This document shows positions 33,438 through 45,289 of a stretch of DNA of 64,000 bases, piece by piece. The notes beneath the pieces are model-generated. The model had not been told where the DNA came from. It did no database searches and saw only the letters and a program-made list of their open reading frames with translations. Numbering within the stretch: the first letter of the stretch is position 1; every line of letters starts with the position of its first letter. The stretch covers positions 16,064,269 through 16,128,268 of the forward strand of contig NC_092572.1 in NCBI RefSeq assembly GCF_037975245.1. The letters run 5' to 3'. The translations under genes and the position numbers were made by a program. The stretch comes from Apostichopus japonicus (lineage: Eukaryota; Echinodermata; Holothuroidea; Aspidochirotida; Stichopodidae).

Positions 33438-33767
33438 TGCATATCTCTTACATATAAATAGACCTATATCAAAAAGCCCAATCCTTGAGATCAATTTTAA
33501 GTTGGTCTGACTTCATGAAGTCAAAAAATTGGATAACCAACCGTTATTGGATAACCAACCGTCAACCTGTTAACACTGTTCCTTGAGGAGCTCTTATATT
33601 TTCTACTTTCTAATGATCTCCGAGGTTAAATAGAGTGTGGTTTTCACTACATCATTGCAAATTGTATTATTTGAGATACTAATTGAGACAATTGATATTT
33701 AGCAGAAAATTTTATTTTATTCAAATTTTGGAATACTTTTTCCGCTGGAGATCTCGGCAATGACGTC

Positions 33768-34536
33768 TTGCGACGTTCATTAGCCTACAAGATTTTTAGT
33801 ACGGATTCTGTGACAGTGGAGAAATTAAAGGAGTGTAGCATCAGAGTTGCTGACAGTTCATATAAAGATACTAAGATTTTGTATGCTATCATGAATGATG
33901 TTGGTAGAGATGGAATTGCAAGTTGTGTGAAATCTTTGGGATGCTGGATTATCACATTAAAAGCAAAGAAACAAGCTGATCTTATTTTGGACAGTGGACT
34001 CCTCGTGAATGGGAATCAGTTTCTACTGGTGTCAACAGAACGTTCCTAACAGTTAGTGTTTTCGGAGTACCTTCATTCATACAGGACAAAGATCTAACAG
34101 GAAAACTTTGTGAGTATGGGTGTAAAATAAGAGGCAAATGGAAACGAAAGACCTTCCCCAGATTCCCAAATATCGAGAACGGAATACGATATGTACAGTT
34201 AGAACTACCTGAAGAACACAAGAGCTTGCCTTACGCAATTAGAATTAACGGGATTAATATGAACTTAAAAGCACAATGGTCAAACTAAAGCATGCAATCT
34301 GTGTTTGGAAAGCGATCACATCAGGAGAAACTGTCCTAACTACAAATGTAAAGTTTGCGATGTCCAAGGGCACTGGGAAGCTAATTGCCCAAAGGTCAGA
34401 TGCTTTAAATGCCAAGAACTTGGACATAAAAGCTTTAATTGTCCTGAGACGTTTGAAGAGTATCGCCATGACAACACAGACGCTGGCTCGACCCAAGATA
34501 CACATGAAAACAAAACACAATATCAGTCTGAGGGAT
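33768..34536 (+). pseudogene. CR1/Daphne-like ORF1 with three zinc knuckles, frameshifted
   Basis: Pieces in successive frames read DSVTVEKLKECSIRVADSSY, GVPSFIQDKDLTGKLCEYGC and then three CCHC knuckles: CLESDHIRRNC, CKVCDVQGHWEANC and CFKCQELGHKSFNC (34296-34445). Such ORF1 proteins coat the element RNA. At least two single-base shifts (near 34045 and 34285) separate the parts. Confidence 0.7.
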
Positions 34537-34699
34537 TAGTTACTGGGTCAGTTGAACAGGACGATCACGCTATTCAAGAAGCTATCGAGGTCAGGGCACA
34601 GAAATCCGAACAAATACTTTATTTATTTATAGCGATGCAAGCTGCAAAATACCTTGAAACAGGGGAGGAAGCTATCGCATGCAATTACTACGATATTGT

Positions 34700-37541
34700 T
34701 TCATACAACAAGATGTCTAGCGAACACATATTGTCTTTATTCCACCATAATAGTCGAAGCCTTAACAAAAACTTAGACGACATAACTACATTTACGTCTC
34801 TATTGAAGGAGGATTTCTCTGTCATTGGATTTACCGAAACCTGGCTTACTGCAGATATATCCCCCCTAATCCATATCAATAACTATACGCTTGTTGAAAG
34901 GCATCGTCCCGAAAGGAGAGGTGGCGGTGTTTGTCTATTTGTTAACAACGATTTAAATTTCAAACTCAGAAACGATATAAGCATTTTCAATCATTCTGTC
35001 AATGTTCATAGAGGTTGACATAACATCAGCAATGAAAAATTATACCATAGGCGTAATTTATAGGCCTACAAAAAGTTCACTGCATATTTTTCTGACACAC
35101 GTAAACAAAATTTTAACCCAACTCCCGAATGAACGACATAGTGCGTACATTATGGGTGATTATAATATTGATCTTGCAGATTAAATCTGCTGACTTTTTA
35201 AACTTACTTTATGCCAGTGGATTTTTTCCTACTATTACCAAACCTACCCGTGTGGGTAACACTTCTGCAACTCTTTTAGATAATGTTATAACCAATGATG
35301 ACTGCAAACTAATAACTGGTATCTTTGTAACCGATCTCAGTGACCATTATCCATTATTTCTCCAAACTGCCATACACAAAAGTAGGCAAAGGGGCCCTAT
35401 GTATGTGAGGAACTACTGCAAAACAAATGTACAGAATTTCTTCTCAACAATCCGAGATGCTTCTTGGGAAAATGTTTCATCCCAAACTGATGCAAACATT
35501 GCCTATTCTATGTTTTATAACAATTTCAATGCCATATATAATCAATGCTTTCCTGAGCAATGCGTCACCAAATCTAAGAGACGTCGAAAGAGACACCTGT
35601 GGATTACTGCAGGTATTCTAGTTTCTATCAAAAGAAAAGATAAGCTATTTAAAAGACATATTAAGAACCTGTCCGGTGTAAATAAAACTATTTATTCTCA
35701 ATATCGCAATAAGCTCAATCATGTTATCAAATTTTATAGAAATTTATATTTCAACAATAAATTTGATAATGCGAGGAGTAACCCAAAAGGCACATGGGAT
35801 ACCATTAACCAACTACTCCATAAAGGTCGTAAACAATCATCGTATCCCTCTTTTTCAAGGATGGTGACAAAGAGATTAACACCGACCATGACATTGCTAA
35901 TAACTTTAATGACTTTTTCGTCAATCTGGGGTCATCACTGGCAAGTAAAATCAACCACAAACGTAAATCACAGGAATCTGTGAACATTGATGTTAACACT
36001 CATTCCATGTTTTCTCATCCTGTCAGTGAGGAGGAGTTGTTAAAAACAGCAGCCTCTTGCATGAAACCTGATAAAGCAGCTGGATACGATGATTTTAAGC
36101 CTGGTATTGTAAGACAAGTTATCCTAATTATTACAAAACCATTAACCCACATTTGTAATTTGTCGTTCAATACCGGTATTTTTCCTGATATGCTAAACAT
36201 TGCCAAGGTCATCCCTGTCTTTAAGAAAGGGGATTCAGAAAACTTTGAAAATTATCGACCTATATCACTTTTATCATGTTTTTCCAAAATAGTTAAAAGG
36301 CTTATGTATAATCGTATTTTTAACTTTATTTCAAAATATAACATTTTATGCCAGGAACAGTATGGATTCCGTCCTGAACACTCCACTGAGCTAGCACTAG
36401 CTGATGCCATTGACAATTTGTATAGTAATCTTGACAAGAATAGTACCTGTGTCAGGGTTTTCCTGGACCTCTCAAAGACCTTTGACACAATAGACCACAC
36501 AATTCTGCTTAATAAATTACACCGTTACGGCATAAGAAGAACCCCTCTTAATTGGATCGACAGTTACTTAGCAAACCGCTACCAATATACATCCTACAAA
36601 AATGCTCATTCCCAACCGCAGAGAATTCAATGTGGTGTGCCACAAGGCTCTATACTTGGTCCATTGCTTTTTATCCTATATGTTAATGACTTTACCAATG
36701 TTTCTGATAAAGTTAAAGTTGTTTTGTTTGCTGACGACACAAATATTTTCTTCGTATCACAATCGAGAACTTTATTTCATATCAACTGAATTAGACAAGT
36801 TCAGCGACTGGTTCGTTGGCAACAAATTATCATTGAATATTGATAAAACAAACTATATAGTTTTTTAATACTTCTAAAAATTTTACATGGAATTCTGATA
36901 TTACTATGGGGAGTAAAAGACTACAAGTCAATAGTACTAGATTTTTAGGCGTATATATAGATCATTAACTTAAATGGTGTGACCACATTACAACTGTCTG
37001 TAAAAAAGTTGCAAAAAACACCGGTGTTTTAGCTAAGCCTAAGCATTATCTGCCACAACACATATTAAAGATTCTCTATCAGATATTAGTCCAGCCACAT
37101 ACTATGTACTGTTGTAACATATGGTCTGGTACTAGATATACCAATCTGAATCCCATTTGTATTACACAGAAGAGAGCAGTCTGCCATATAACACATGCCA
37201 AACCACGGGACCACACAAATCCTCTTTTAAAGCGTTCTAAGTTGTTAAAAGCTGATGACATTATTAGGGTTAACCTTGCTACATTTGCTTATAAGGCATG
37301 GAATGGACTGTTACCAAATGCTTTTAAGGACCACTTAATATGTAACATTGATATTCATCATTACAATACCAGATCTTCAGGCAATGCACATTATAACAGG
37401 TATAATTCTACAATGGGGATGTTATCACTAAAGGCACGTTCAATCAAAACATGGAATTCTCTAATAGACAATATTACAAATAAACCTTCTGCAAAATCAT
37501 TCAGAAGAAACTTTATTCAAAAAATTATTGCATCTAATTAA
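34700..37541 (+). pseudogene. CR1/Daphne-like ORF2 (endonuclease and reverse transcriptase), broken
   Basis: Endonuclease: HHNSRSLNKNLDDITTF, IGFTETWL, GVIYRPTKSS, MGDYNIDLAD and LSDHYPLFL (34735-35360), with frame breaks near 35010 and 35185. The linker HLWITAGILVSIKRKDKLF leads into the reverse transcriptase: IAKVIPVFKKGD, NYRPISLLSCFSKIVKR, VFLDLSKTFDTIDHTILL, CGVPQGSILGPLLFILYVND and FADDTNIFF (36190-36755). After a break near 36780 come DWFVGNKLSLNIDKTN and the C-terminal segment FAYKAWNGLLPNAF with TWNSLIDNITN. The catalytic FADD is kept. Five or more disruptions make it inactive. Confidence 0.85.
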
Positions 37542-38291
37542 TTGAACATGTTCATTTTTCTTATATATTTTGTTTTCTTTTTCCTTTTCTTTCCAGGGAG
37601 TCCTCTACTTAAAGCCATCTGAAGGTTTTATAGAGGACTTCCTATCACATTGAATATATTCACGTGATAAACAAATCAAATCAAATTTGTGAATAGGACT
37701 GCATAATGCAATTTTAGTCTACAGGTACGGGGCCCCTCAGAATGTAGGTGTTTTTTGTAAGTCACCTACAGCTCACCAGTTTTACATTATTGGGTAAAAC
37801 AATGAATAATTATGAAGATTATCTATTAACTTAGATTGCATTTGGGTCCAAACATGAAAATATTTTTTTTATTATTTTTTTTTTGCATGGAGAAAAACCA
37901 CACTAAAAAACACTTGCCCCTCAAAACGCTGGTCAACAATTTTGCTTATAATTTTCCAGGAACGTGATGAATTAACAACAAATTTTGACTGGTTCACTCA
38001 TTTTAAGCTCTCTAAGAGTTATTTAAAAATTGATTGTGTTTCTTGTATTTTTTCCCACTGAGGTTCCCAAAATGCTGGTGTATTGCCCCTCAGAATGCTG
38101 ATTTTCCCTAATGAAAAATACAAAACATGACACCTCCTTTACAAAAAAATTTTTTGTTTTCCCATTCCTTGGCATATTGACAGTCAACAAATGGAAAAAT
38201 ATTCCCCACTTAAGTAATAAAAGAGCAAAAGTAACCAACAAACATCCTAAAGACAGTTAACAATACTTTGGATTTCTTCTAACTCAACTAT

Positions 38292-39115
38292 CTACACTTG
38301 TACATATGGCTCCTGACATTGCTGTCAAGAACATTCCAAATCTTCTTATATCAACAACTGAACTTGGTTCTGAAGCACATGAATCCCTGTTGTCAGCGTA
38401 CCAGTGATTAGATCGACACTTAGCAGCACAGAAGGTAGCAAGACCAGTTGTCATTGTTTCTGATGGCCACAGTTCCAGATTTGATATTGAGGTGTTGAGG
38501 TTCTTGAGAGCAAAAGAAATGCATCTTTTCATCACCCCACCTGATACCACTGGAGTCACACAATTACATGACCAAATCAATCAAAATTTGCACTGTGAAT
38601 ACCATAACAGCAAGGGAGAACTCTTTTCAGCGGAATGCACAGTCAACAGGGATGGTTTCATGAAGAAATTGGCAGATGTTTGGCCACGGTGGGCAAACAA
38701 ATTTGAAATAATAAAAAATGCAGCAAAACGTGTTGGTGTAACAATGGAGCTATAAATCCCAGGTTTATAGCTCCATGGTGTAACTAACCATGGCCTGAGT
38801 GTTGAATGGATGCAAAAGGACAAATTTGTTCAAGCATCATCTGTTATTCAAGATGAAACAGCAGGACCTTCATCATCAACTTCCAACACATCAATGGTTG
38901 AGTCGCCAGTTGGCATCAAGAAGTACACCAAGCAGTACTATACACAAAAACTGGAGAACTCATTAGAAACCATCCAGAAGCTTGAAGATTCATTCAAGAG
39001 TACACCATTGGAGGAGATTGATGGACTACTGACAATTAAGAAAGTGAAGCCAAAACCAAAGGCAACAAGTAACATGAGGGTAACTCAAGTCTATGGATCC
39101 ATGGAAGGACAACAA
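38292..39115 (+). pseudogene. Pogo-like transposase, broken (DDE_1-like catalytic part)
   Basis: The central segment reads RPVVIVSDGHSSRFDIEVLR, then LFITPPDTTGVTQLHDQ, matching the second aspartate (SDGHSS) and the PPxTTxxxQxxDQ box of pogo/CENP-B-type DDE nucleases. A TGA near 38407 interrupts the frame upstream, and the part with the first aspartate was not recognised. At 38743-38776 a 34-bp palindromic insertion adds stop codons. Beyond it, NHGLSVEWMQKDKF and a serine-rich region follow to TAA at 39119-39121. Confidence 0.7.
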
Positions 39116-39127
39116 ATATAAGAGTCA

Positions 39128-39606
39128 GTGGAGTTATTGAATAAAGAGAACGAAGCAAGGGACAAAGCCAGACAAGACAATAAGCTGAAGAAACAGTGTA
39201 ATCTAGGGACATTTTTGAAGTGCAAGTCACATTGTGTTTGCTTGAAACCAGATGGCAAGTGTGAGGCAGAGAAGTTGAAACTGTGTCCCAAATGCTTGAA
39301 TGTGCTGGCTTCCCAATTATATGCAGTAAAGCTGCATGTAAAGATGAAAATGGAGTCAAGCCTGATATGATTTTGCCTGCTTGCACACAAGGGAAGCGTG
39401 TGCGTCGGCGACTTCTTGTTGATGACTCATCTGTTGAAGAGATGTCTGTAGTTGATATTGAGGTTGAAGGTGCAGAAGAGGTTGAGGTTGATGGTGCAGA
39501 TGACGTTGAGGTTGAAGGTGTAGATGCTGTCGAGGTTGAAGGTGTAGATGTGATGGGGTTAAGAAGGTTGGATATGAAGGATGTGAAAGTGTCGATGTGG
39601 GTTTAG
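39128..39606 (+). pseudogene. Continuation of the pogo-like coding region, Cys-rich and acidic repeat parts
   Basis: Frames contain CKSHCVCLKPDGKC and KLCPKCLNVLASQ, a cysteine-rich segment that could bind zinc. A frame change follows, then an acidic part made of VEVEGVD-type repeats encoded by a roughly 30-bp minisatellite (39460-39553). The link to the upstream frame needs reading past the TAA near 39119, so the boundary between exon and 3' flank is uncertain. Confidence 0.45.
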
Positions 39607-40860
39607 GTGATATATGAAGAAGAAGTGTATGATTGGTAAAGTTCTACAAAAGGTGGGAGATGAAGTCTGTGTGAGATGTTTAGAGAAGCCATTTGGAGTA
39701 GATAATAGGGTATGACACAGGAAATGGAAAAAGAGTCTGCTCCCATACTTTATGGTGAAGTGTATGAAGCAGAAGTGCAACCAGGGATGGTGAAATGTGG
39801 TAGAATGTAGAAATACATTTATCAATAAACATGTGTATGTGAAATGAAAAGTTGATTAATTTTATAGTTTAGTTATTACCCTTTACAAGTTTGTCTTTTC
39901 TGATGATGCTTTATTTGTTTAATTAAAGTTTCAAATGATAAAGTTGTTTATTACCTGTTAAATATAAATCATTACAGTTAAAAACAGATTGTTCTTTCTT
40001 CAGCTACATGAAACTGTTACATGTGAATGTAGGTTCTTTAAAGTGTAATTAATATTCGTTTATACTATATGTGTGTGGTACTGTATTTTGCGCCAACCCA
40101 TAAGCACCCACCCAGTTGAACTGACCCACAATGTTAAAAATCTTAAAGGTAGCAAAACTTACATCCAAATGAGATCTTCATTTATATAGTAGTCATTTTG
40201 GCAGTATGTTGTGAATTGTACATATCTTAGTAAATGTAATGGACATAAAATTGAGGGAATACTGTGGAAGGCAATAGTAAATATTTCTCAGAACATTTAA
40301 AAAAAAAATGAGAGCAACTTATTTAACGTAGTTAAATTACAAAATATGTGAGGTAAGTGTTTATTTTTGGTGTTATTAGTGTAAAATTATATGTTGCATG
40401 TAAAAATACAGTTTTGATATTACACTGTAATGGATTTATTAATTGTTCATATTTGTTTTTATTGACCCTCAAAACGCTGGTTTAATGCCCCTCAAAATGC
40501 TGATTCTGATCAAGTAATGATGTTTTCAAAAATATCAAGTTACGTACAATGTGCTATATTTCACTGATCATCATTCTACAAACATGTAATTTTGCAATGT
40601 AAATTACCCCCTAGTTGTCCGTTTTTGATGCAGTGCCAAGAAGCTACACTTCAATTAATAGCAAATTTTAGATGCACGGTAAGCAAATAGATGATTGTAC
40701 CCATATATTTTTTTGGAAACTATAAAATAATTTTTGAGTTGTTGGCAATTTTAAATTCATCATACATATATCCTATCTAAAAAGTATAATAAAAAGTTCA
40801 TGACAGGTTCAGTTTTTTTTCTAGCCAATAATATTTGTTCACCTACATTTTGAGGGGCAC
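39607..40860. other. 3' non-coding part of the pogo-like element
   Basis: AT-rich, with internal copies of the subterminal word (cctcaaaacgctgg and cctcaaaatgctga near 40466-40505). No further coding signal. Confidence 0.5.
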
Positions 40861-40887
40861 CAGCATTCTGAGGGGCCCCTACCTGTA

Positions 40888-41408
40888 GTATGTTAATTAT
40901 TTAATGATGTCTATTTTCCTCGAGATGAGCTTCATTCTCAAAAGTTATACCTGTACTTACATTTTATGCCTTTGTTTGCTAGCTGGGTCATCTACTTGGT
41001 TATTTTTCAGTGGAACAGGTGTCACTTAACTGTTTCTTCTCCTCTTTACTGCTTGCATGTGTTCCTCTCATTCCTAAATTTGTCCATCAACTTCATGCTC
41101 CAGTAATCCTGTTTCAAAAGGAATTATAAATAATATCGACGCTCTATGTTCACATACTGGGTAATCACCAATCACAATAAATCCCATTCCAATCCCATAG
41201 CTTCACGCACACACACATCTAATCAAATACACACACATGCTGTTTGAAAGCCGTTATTTCCTATTCACAGTTGGTTTGGTCTACCAAACATACTCTGAAA
41301 CTCTCTACAAAGACAACGATGCACAGAGCTGACCCTGGCAACCTAGGATAAGGAATTATATTTTACCCAGCCCAGACACAATAGCATGTACATATAAACA
41401 TTACTTAC
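40888..41408. other. No recognised gene
   Basis: Ordinary AT-rich sequence with a CA-rich tract (41212-41240), between the pogo-like element and the unidentified exon at 41409. Confidence 0.35.
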
Positions 41409-41559
41409 TACAGGATGAGCGCCAGGTATGGATGCCTTTCCCAGGAACGGGTAGCCCCCGCTGCCTCTGAGTAGTGGGCAGTTCAAGTGCAGCTCGTAGA
41501 TTGCTCAACAGCATGTCTCTTCCCAGTCCTGTGGTCAGTACACAACAACCAGTTTGTAC
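41409..41559 (-). CDS. Exon of an unidentified gene
   Basis: A 151-bp minus-strand exon, acceptor TTACATGTAG, donor GTAAGT. Frame 1 is open throughout (VQTGCCVLTTGLGRDMLLSN onward). The last two thirds are also open in another frame, reading IYELHLNCPLLRGSGG then YPFLGKASIPGAHPVV, which looks more protein-like. If the latter is right a single-base indel lies near 41500, as in the adducin exon. I do not recognise either translation. Confidence 0.4.
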
Positions 41560-42185
41560 CTACATGTAATGAAAGAAATTAATCAAAAATAATATGGCAC
41601 AAAAGAGGGTTCTAATTAAGAAGACACTGCAACTGCATGGCCTCTCCAAAGACTTTCCAATTCAGGCAGAATATGATCATCAATATCACAACCCTCTAAG
41701 TATAATGCAAGAAGTAAGACTCCATTTGCTCCTGCAAGCCAATGCAGAGATGTAATAGTTGCGAATGTCACCATGGATACATTTGTTATTGGTTACCATC
41801 ACAGTAACAAGTTGTGCTTAATGGGTGAAATGAAAAGAAGAAGGGATCACAAGGTACAATGTCCAGGCAATGAGGGCTGTTCAGCAAAGATGCCCTATTT
41901 CGGAGATGAACAAAATGGTGGAAAGATTTGTGAATCCAAATTACTTACAGGTAAGAATCCACTAATGGTCAAGTACGTGTCTCACAACTGATGCTGATGG
42001 CAAGGCATGTAAAAGGTTCAGTAGTACAATGGCTGTAACTACTCATTCTGAAAGTGAACTTAACCTGTTAGATCAAGTTCACCTACTCAAGTCACTCCGC
42101 AGAGCACTGACTATATTAAAGCAGTATTCTCCTCTGATATGTTCCTGCAAAAACTGTGACTAAGAAGCGCTTGACAATCTTATAA
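41560..42185. other. No recognised gene
   Basis: A 72-codon plus-strand frame at 41773-41991 has no recognisable motif. Otherwise AT-rich. Confidence 0.3.
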
Positions 42186-42820
42186 ATACGTGGGAGAAAC
42201 CATCACTGATAAATTGGAGTGGGATGAACATGTAAAACGTATTCTAGCAAAAACTAATCAGCGTATGTTCCTATTACAGAAGCTTAATTTATTCGGACTA
42301 GACCAACTCTTATTTCTCTGTTCTATATTAAAATCGTCAATCAAGACCACCATTACATTCTGTTTAGCCCCGTGGGGTGAAAATACTACTGCTAGAGACA
42401 TGACCAAGTTAAGTAGACTAGTTTCTAAAGCAAGGAAAGCTTGTCGGTCACATGACCTCAGTTCAGTAGATGAGTTGCTTGTCAGAGTATCACAGAGTAA
42501 TATGAAGTCAATCATGTCATCCCAACATCCTCTGGGGCATCGGGTAGATAACAGCAATCAAACAGGCAGACTAATTGTCATGAGATGCTGAACCGAGAGA
42601 TACAGGCGTTCTTTTTTGCAAAGGGCTATTCTCAATCTTGCCAATGAATTACGTAGGAAAAAGGCCAAATATATGTGTCAGAACATGGACATAGTAGTCT
42701 TAATTTTTCGTTTTAGGAATCAGATTTTTATGTATTTTCGATGTATTTATGATTGTTTTATTGTCTGTTTTACTGAGATGGACTGAATGCTAATTTATAT
42801 GGTCAATAAATTTCTTATAT
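42186..42820 (+). mobile_element. Rex1-like non-LTR retrotransposon, 3' fragment
   Basis: The translation begins in the reverse transcriptase thumb/C-terminal part: YVGETITDKLEWDEHVKRIL, then QRMFLLQKLNLFG, CLAPWGENTTARDMTKLSRL, SSQHPLGHRVDNSN and, after a frame change near 42590, NREIQAFFFAKGYS. The order (LGV.I...L.W / R..FLR.L..F / ARD...L..L / HPL) fits the Rex1/Babar branch of the CR1 group. Everything upstream of the thumb is missing (5' truncation). The 3' side has an AATAAA-like end near 42806. Confidence 0.7.
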
Positions 42821-43545
42821 CTGAAATATCAAAAGCGCTCTATCAACATGTTTAGAATGCCTTGCAAAGTACTACAGTGGAAATCATTTATATCGCCAAA
42901 AGCATTCATTTGTATGCAAGAGGGGCAGGAAGTACACATTTCCATGTATGCCAAATGCTGCAAAGGGTTCTCTGCTAATATGCCACACTGACAGCAGGAA
43001 GCTAAACAAAATATCTGAGACACCCACCTGCAGCAAATGATTATGGTCCACTCGTTTTGAGACTTCCACTCAAAAGCAGATGTCATCAATAAGGCTTTCA
43101 CTGTGACCAATCCAAAACACAGTACCACACTTTGGTGCATTGGTCAGTACAGGGACTACAGTTCCATACACATAACATATAATGTGCCTGAAGAGTCCAT
43201 AGCCAGGAAGATGGAAGCTGCAGTATTAAAGGTGAGCTCAAATAGTCCATGTATCCAGACCCTGAAATAGATGCAAAGAAAACAGAAATGTGATGAATTA
43301 CGTAAGAGAGGCAGAGCATACAGATGGAGGAGAGCACAACTCAGAGAGAGAAAGTACAAGCTACATGGTAGAACTAAAAACATAAACCAGTCCAGTATCT
43401 ATAAGAAAGATCAACTGATTCATGACCAGTTACTCTAGGATGAAAAACTACACTGATGATGAAGATGACAATATTTATCGGTGATGCCAGTAATTTGTAA
43501 ACTGAGTCTATCCACACTCACTGTTATGAGTTAAAACAGTATCAC
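42821..43545. other. No recognised gene
   Basis: The minus strand has a 103-codon frame at 42829-43140 with several CxxC pairs but no pattern I can name. It may be the 3' part of the zinc-loop gene that ends at 43546. Confidence 0.3.
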
Positions 43546-43960
43546 TCAGTCAGGGAAGTAGGCAATCAAGCTGATGACCATGAACTTGGCAAGTGCCATC
43601 AAACTTTCAAGGCTTTCTGCTGTGTTGCACTGCAAGATACTGTTGAGAGATGTGACACCTCTCTCCACATGTAGGCTGTTGTGGCATATGTAGGAGATGT
43701 CAAATGGTTTGATCCTTAAGATTTCTTTACTTTTCACAATACTTTGAAGAGCATATATGTCAGAATGTGGACTCTGCTGCCTCTTCTCTTAGCTGTCAGG
43801 GTTAGCATTGTGAAAATAATGCCATATGCTGGTGCCCCTGGCTTACTGATGGTGTAGGCACCGGTCCACATTCTGCATCCCTCTGTGTAACTTGCTGGGG
43901 CTGATGTATGTTTTGCCAACTTTTCATTTATGTCATCAGCCCATGCCATCCAATCTTGGT
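43546..43960 (-). CDS. HNH/His-Me endonuclease-type zinc-loop protein, one frameshift
   Basis: On the minus strand an acceptor (TTTGCAATTTCAG) opens TKIGWHGLM-type codons, with an alternative ATG giving MAWADDINEKLAKHTSAP. Motifs in order: GCRMWTGAYT, PAYGIIF, RVHILTYMLFK, then after one base shift near 43738 SYICHNSLHVERGVTSLNS and ILQCNTAESL to TAA/TGA at 43546. GCR.WTG, YG, the CHN..C/H-V..LSL-type block and a final C fit the zinc-binding loop region of homing-endonuclease-like His-Me proteins, which occur as host genes in cnidarians and echinoderms. The function of these animal proteins is unknown. Confidence 0.5.
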
Positions 43961-45289
43961 CTGAAATTGCAAAGGTGTGAGCTTTCCAGTTACATATTTC
44001 TAAATGTATATAGGCCTAAGCTTATTCTGAATGCAGCTTGGGGCTCAGTTCAGCTGATTCTTAAACCACATTGAGTAGTAATATATGCTTTTAAACTTCT
44101 GTCGCTTTTGCTCTGCTACACTGCACAGAAGTAGGCTACTCACCAGCTCTACAACTTCCCTATCAAATAAGCTACATGTACTACTTAGTGAGTGTAAGTC
44201 TGTGATGGTATAAGCTCTGAGGTGATGGGTATTACTTTCACTTTTCCCCTTTGAGGTAGCTGAGAGGTTTTTCACACCTACCCATGCAATCATCCCATTC
44301 TTTATCATAAAGTTGAAATTTGATTTCTTCTTGAATATGAAACTTTTTCCTAATTTTAAGTTGCTAACTCTTCAAACTCAACAACTTGCTTCTGTTCTTT
44401 TATGGTGAGATCATAGATGTGAGGAGTTCATAAATACTGATTTAGTTTCAGAACCAATTCTACATGTTAATCTTCTTACAACTGTTTATTCAACATCTAT
44501 GAGAAAAGGTTTCCTCATGTAAGTGAATGAGGTGTCAATGTTCCAAAAGTTTATTGAACCTTTCTGTCCAGCACATTTTTGGCATTTATATGTAAAATTC
44601 CACCTGTTTTCTGCCATACTTCCTCTGTGGGAAATGGTGTAGTGCAACCCTGCATTTCTGTACTGTAAAGAAAGAAAAAATAGATAACTAAAATCCTGGT
44701 TATCAGTACTGAAGGGCTCATTTATTAAAATTACAATTCATTATTCTTAATCGTAGTTAACCATAAACATAGATTGAAATACAGATCTTGTCTCTTACTA
44801 TTTTTATAACCAGAACTGCATGTGGATTCCTAACATAGTTAACGATCAGCTATCTGCAGTATTCTGTTCGTAAAGTGTTTGTGTAATGCGGCTGAGCAAG
44901 AGTCTTTCCAGTAAAGCTGTTGGAAAAGGGAAGACCACTAATGGAGTAAATGAAAACAATTAAATGATACCTTAAATAACTGTTGACCAGCTGATAAACA
45001 TATTTATATTTTAAATGCAATTTCCCCAGATTAGTGATAGTAATATACCTAACATGTGTTCATCCGTGGGTGGGAAAGCAATTATTTACTCTGTCACTGT
45101 GAATTTCCCTCATGCAGTGGCATTGCTGGCACGACTCTTGCTCAATCGTGTTCGTGTTACATTTGCAAAGAAAAAGTTAAGCTTACCTTCTAAAAGGTTA
45201 AGTTAACCTTAAAAGTGCTAGTTCAAAAAGGTTAAGAAGGTTGGCTTCTGCAATTGCGTAGGCCTACAGCACACATACTTTATGCTTGA
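43961..45289. other. No recognised gene
   Basis: AT-rich sequence. An 87-codon minus-strand frame at 44045-44308 is adjacent to the zinc-loop exon, but an acceptor separates them and it shows no motif. Confidence 0.3.

Larger units (their letters stand above)
33540..37686 (+). mobile_element. CR1/Daphne-like non-LTR retrotransposon, nearly full length, decayed
   Basis: Order: ORF1 with three CCHC knuckles, ORF2 with endonuclease and reverse transcriptase, a 3' hairpin (37596-37642), and an (AAATC)n-type tail (about 37668-37686). It is of the same family as the minus-strand copy at 56.6-59.9 kb, sharing for example KLNHVIKFYRNLY against KLNHIIRFSKRLY. Several frameshifts and stops break both ORFs. 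The 5' boundary is approximate: the duplicated ggataaccaaccgt near 33531-33560 may be the start. Confidence 0.8.
37722..40885. mobile_element. Pogo-like DNA transposon with TA target duplication
   Basis: Terminal inverted repeats: CAGGTACGGGGCCCCTCAG at the left, and CAGGTAGGGGCCCCTCAG read on the minus strand at the right, each followed by AATG and further gcccctcaraatgctg-type words. The flanking dinucleotide is TA on both sides (37720-37721, 40886-40887), as in Tc1/mariner/pogo elements. It encodes a DDE-type transposase remnant on the plus strand. TIR-like 'cctcaaaacgctgg' words recur internally (near 37920, 38085 and 40465), suggesting subterminal binding sites. Confidence 0.75.

Noticed and set aside
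39559-39825. Minus-strand 88-codon frame in the pogo-like element
   Set aside because: Antisense to the acidic minisatellite and its 3' flank.
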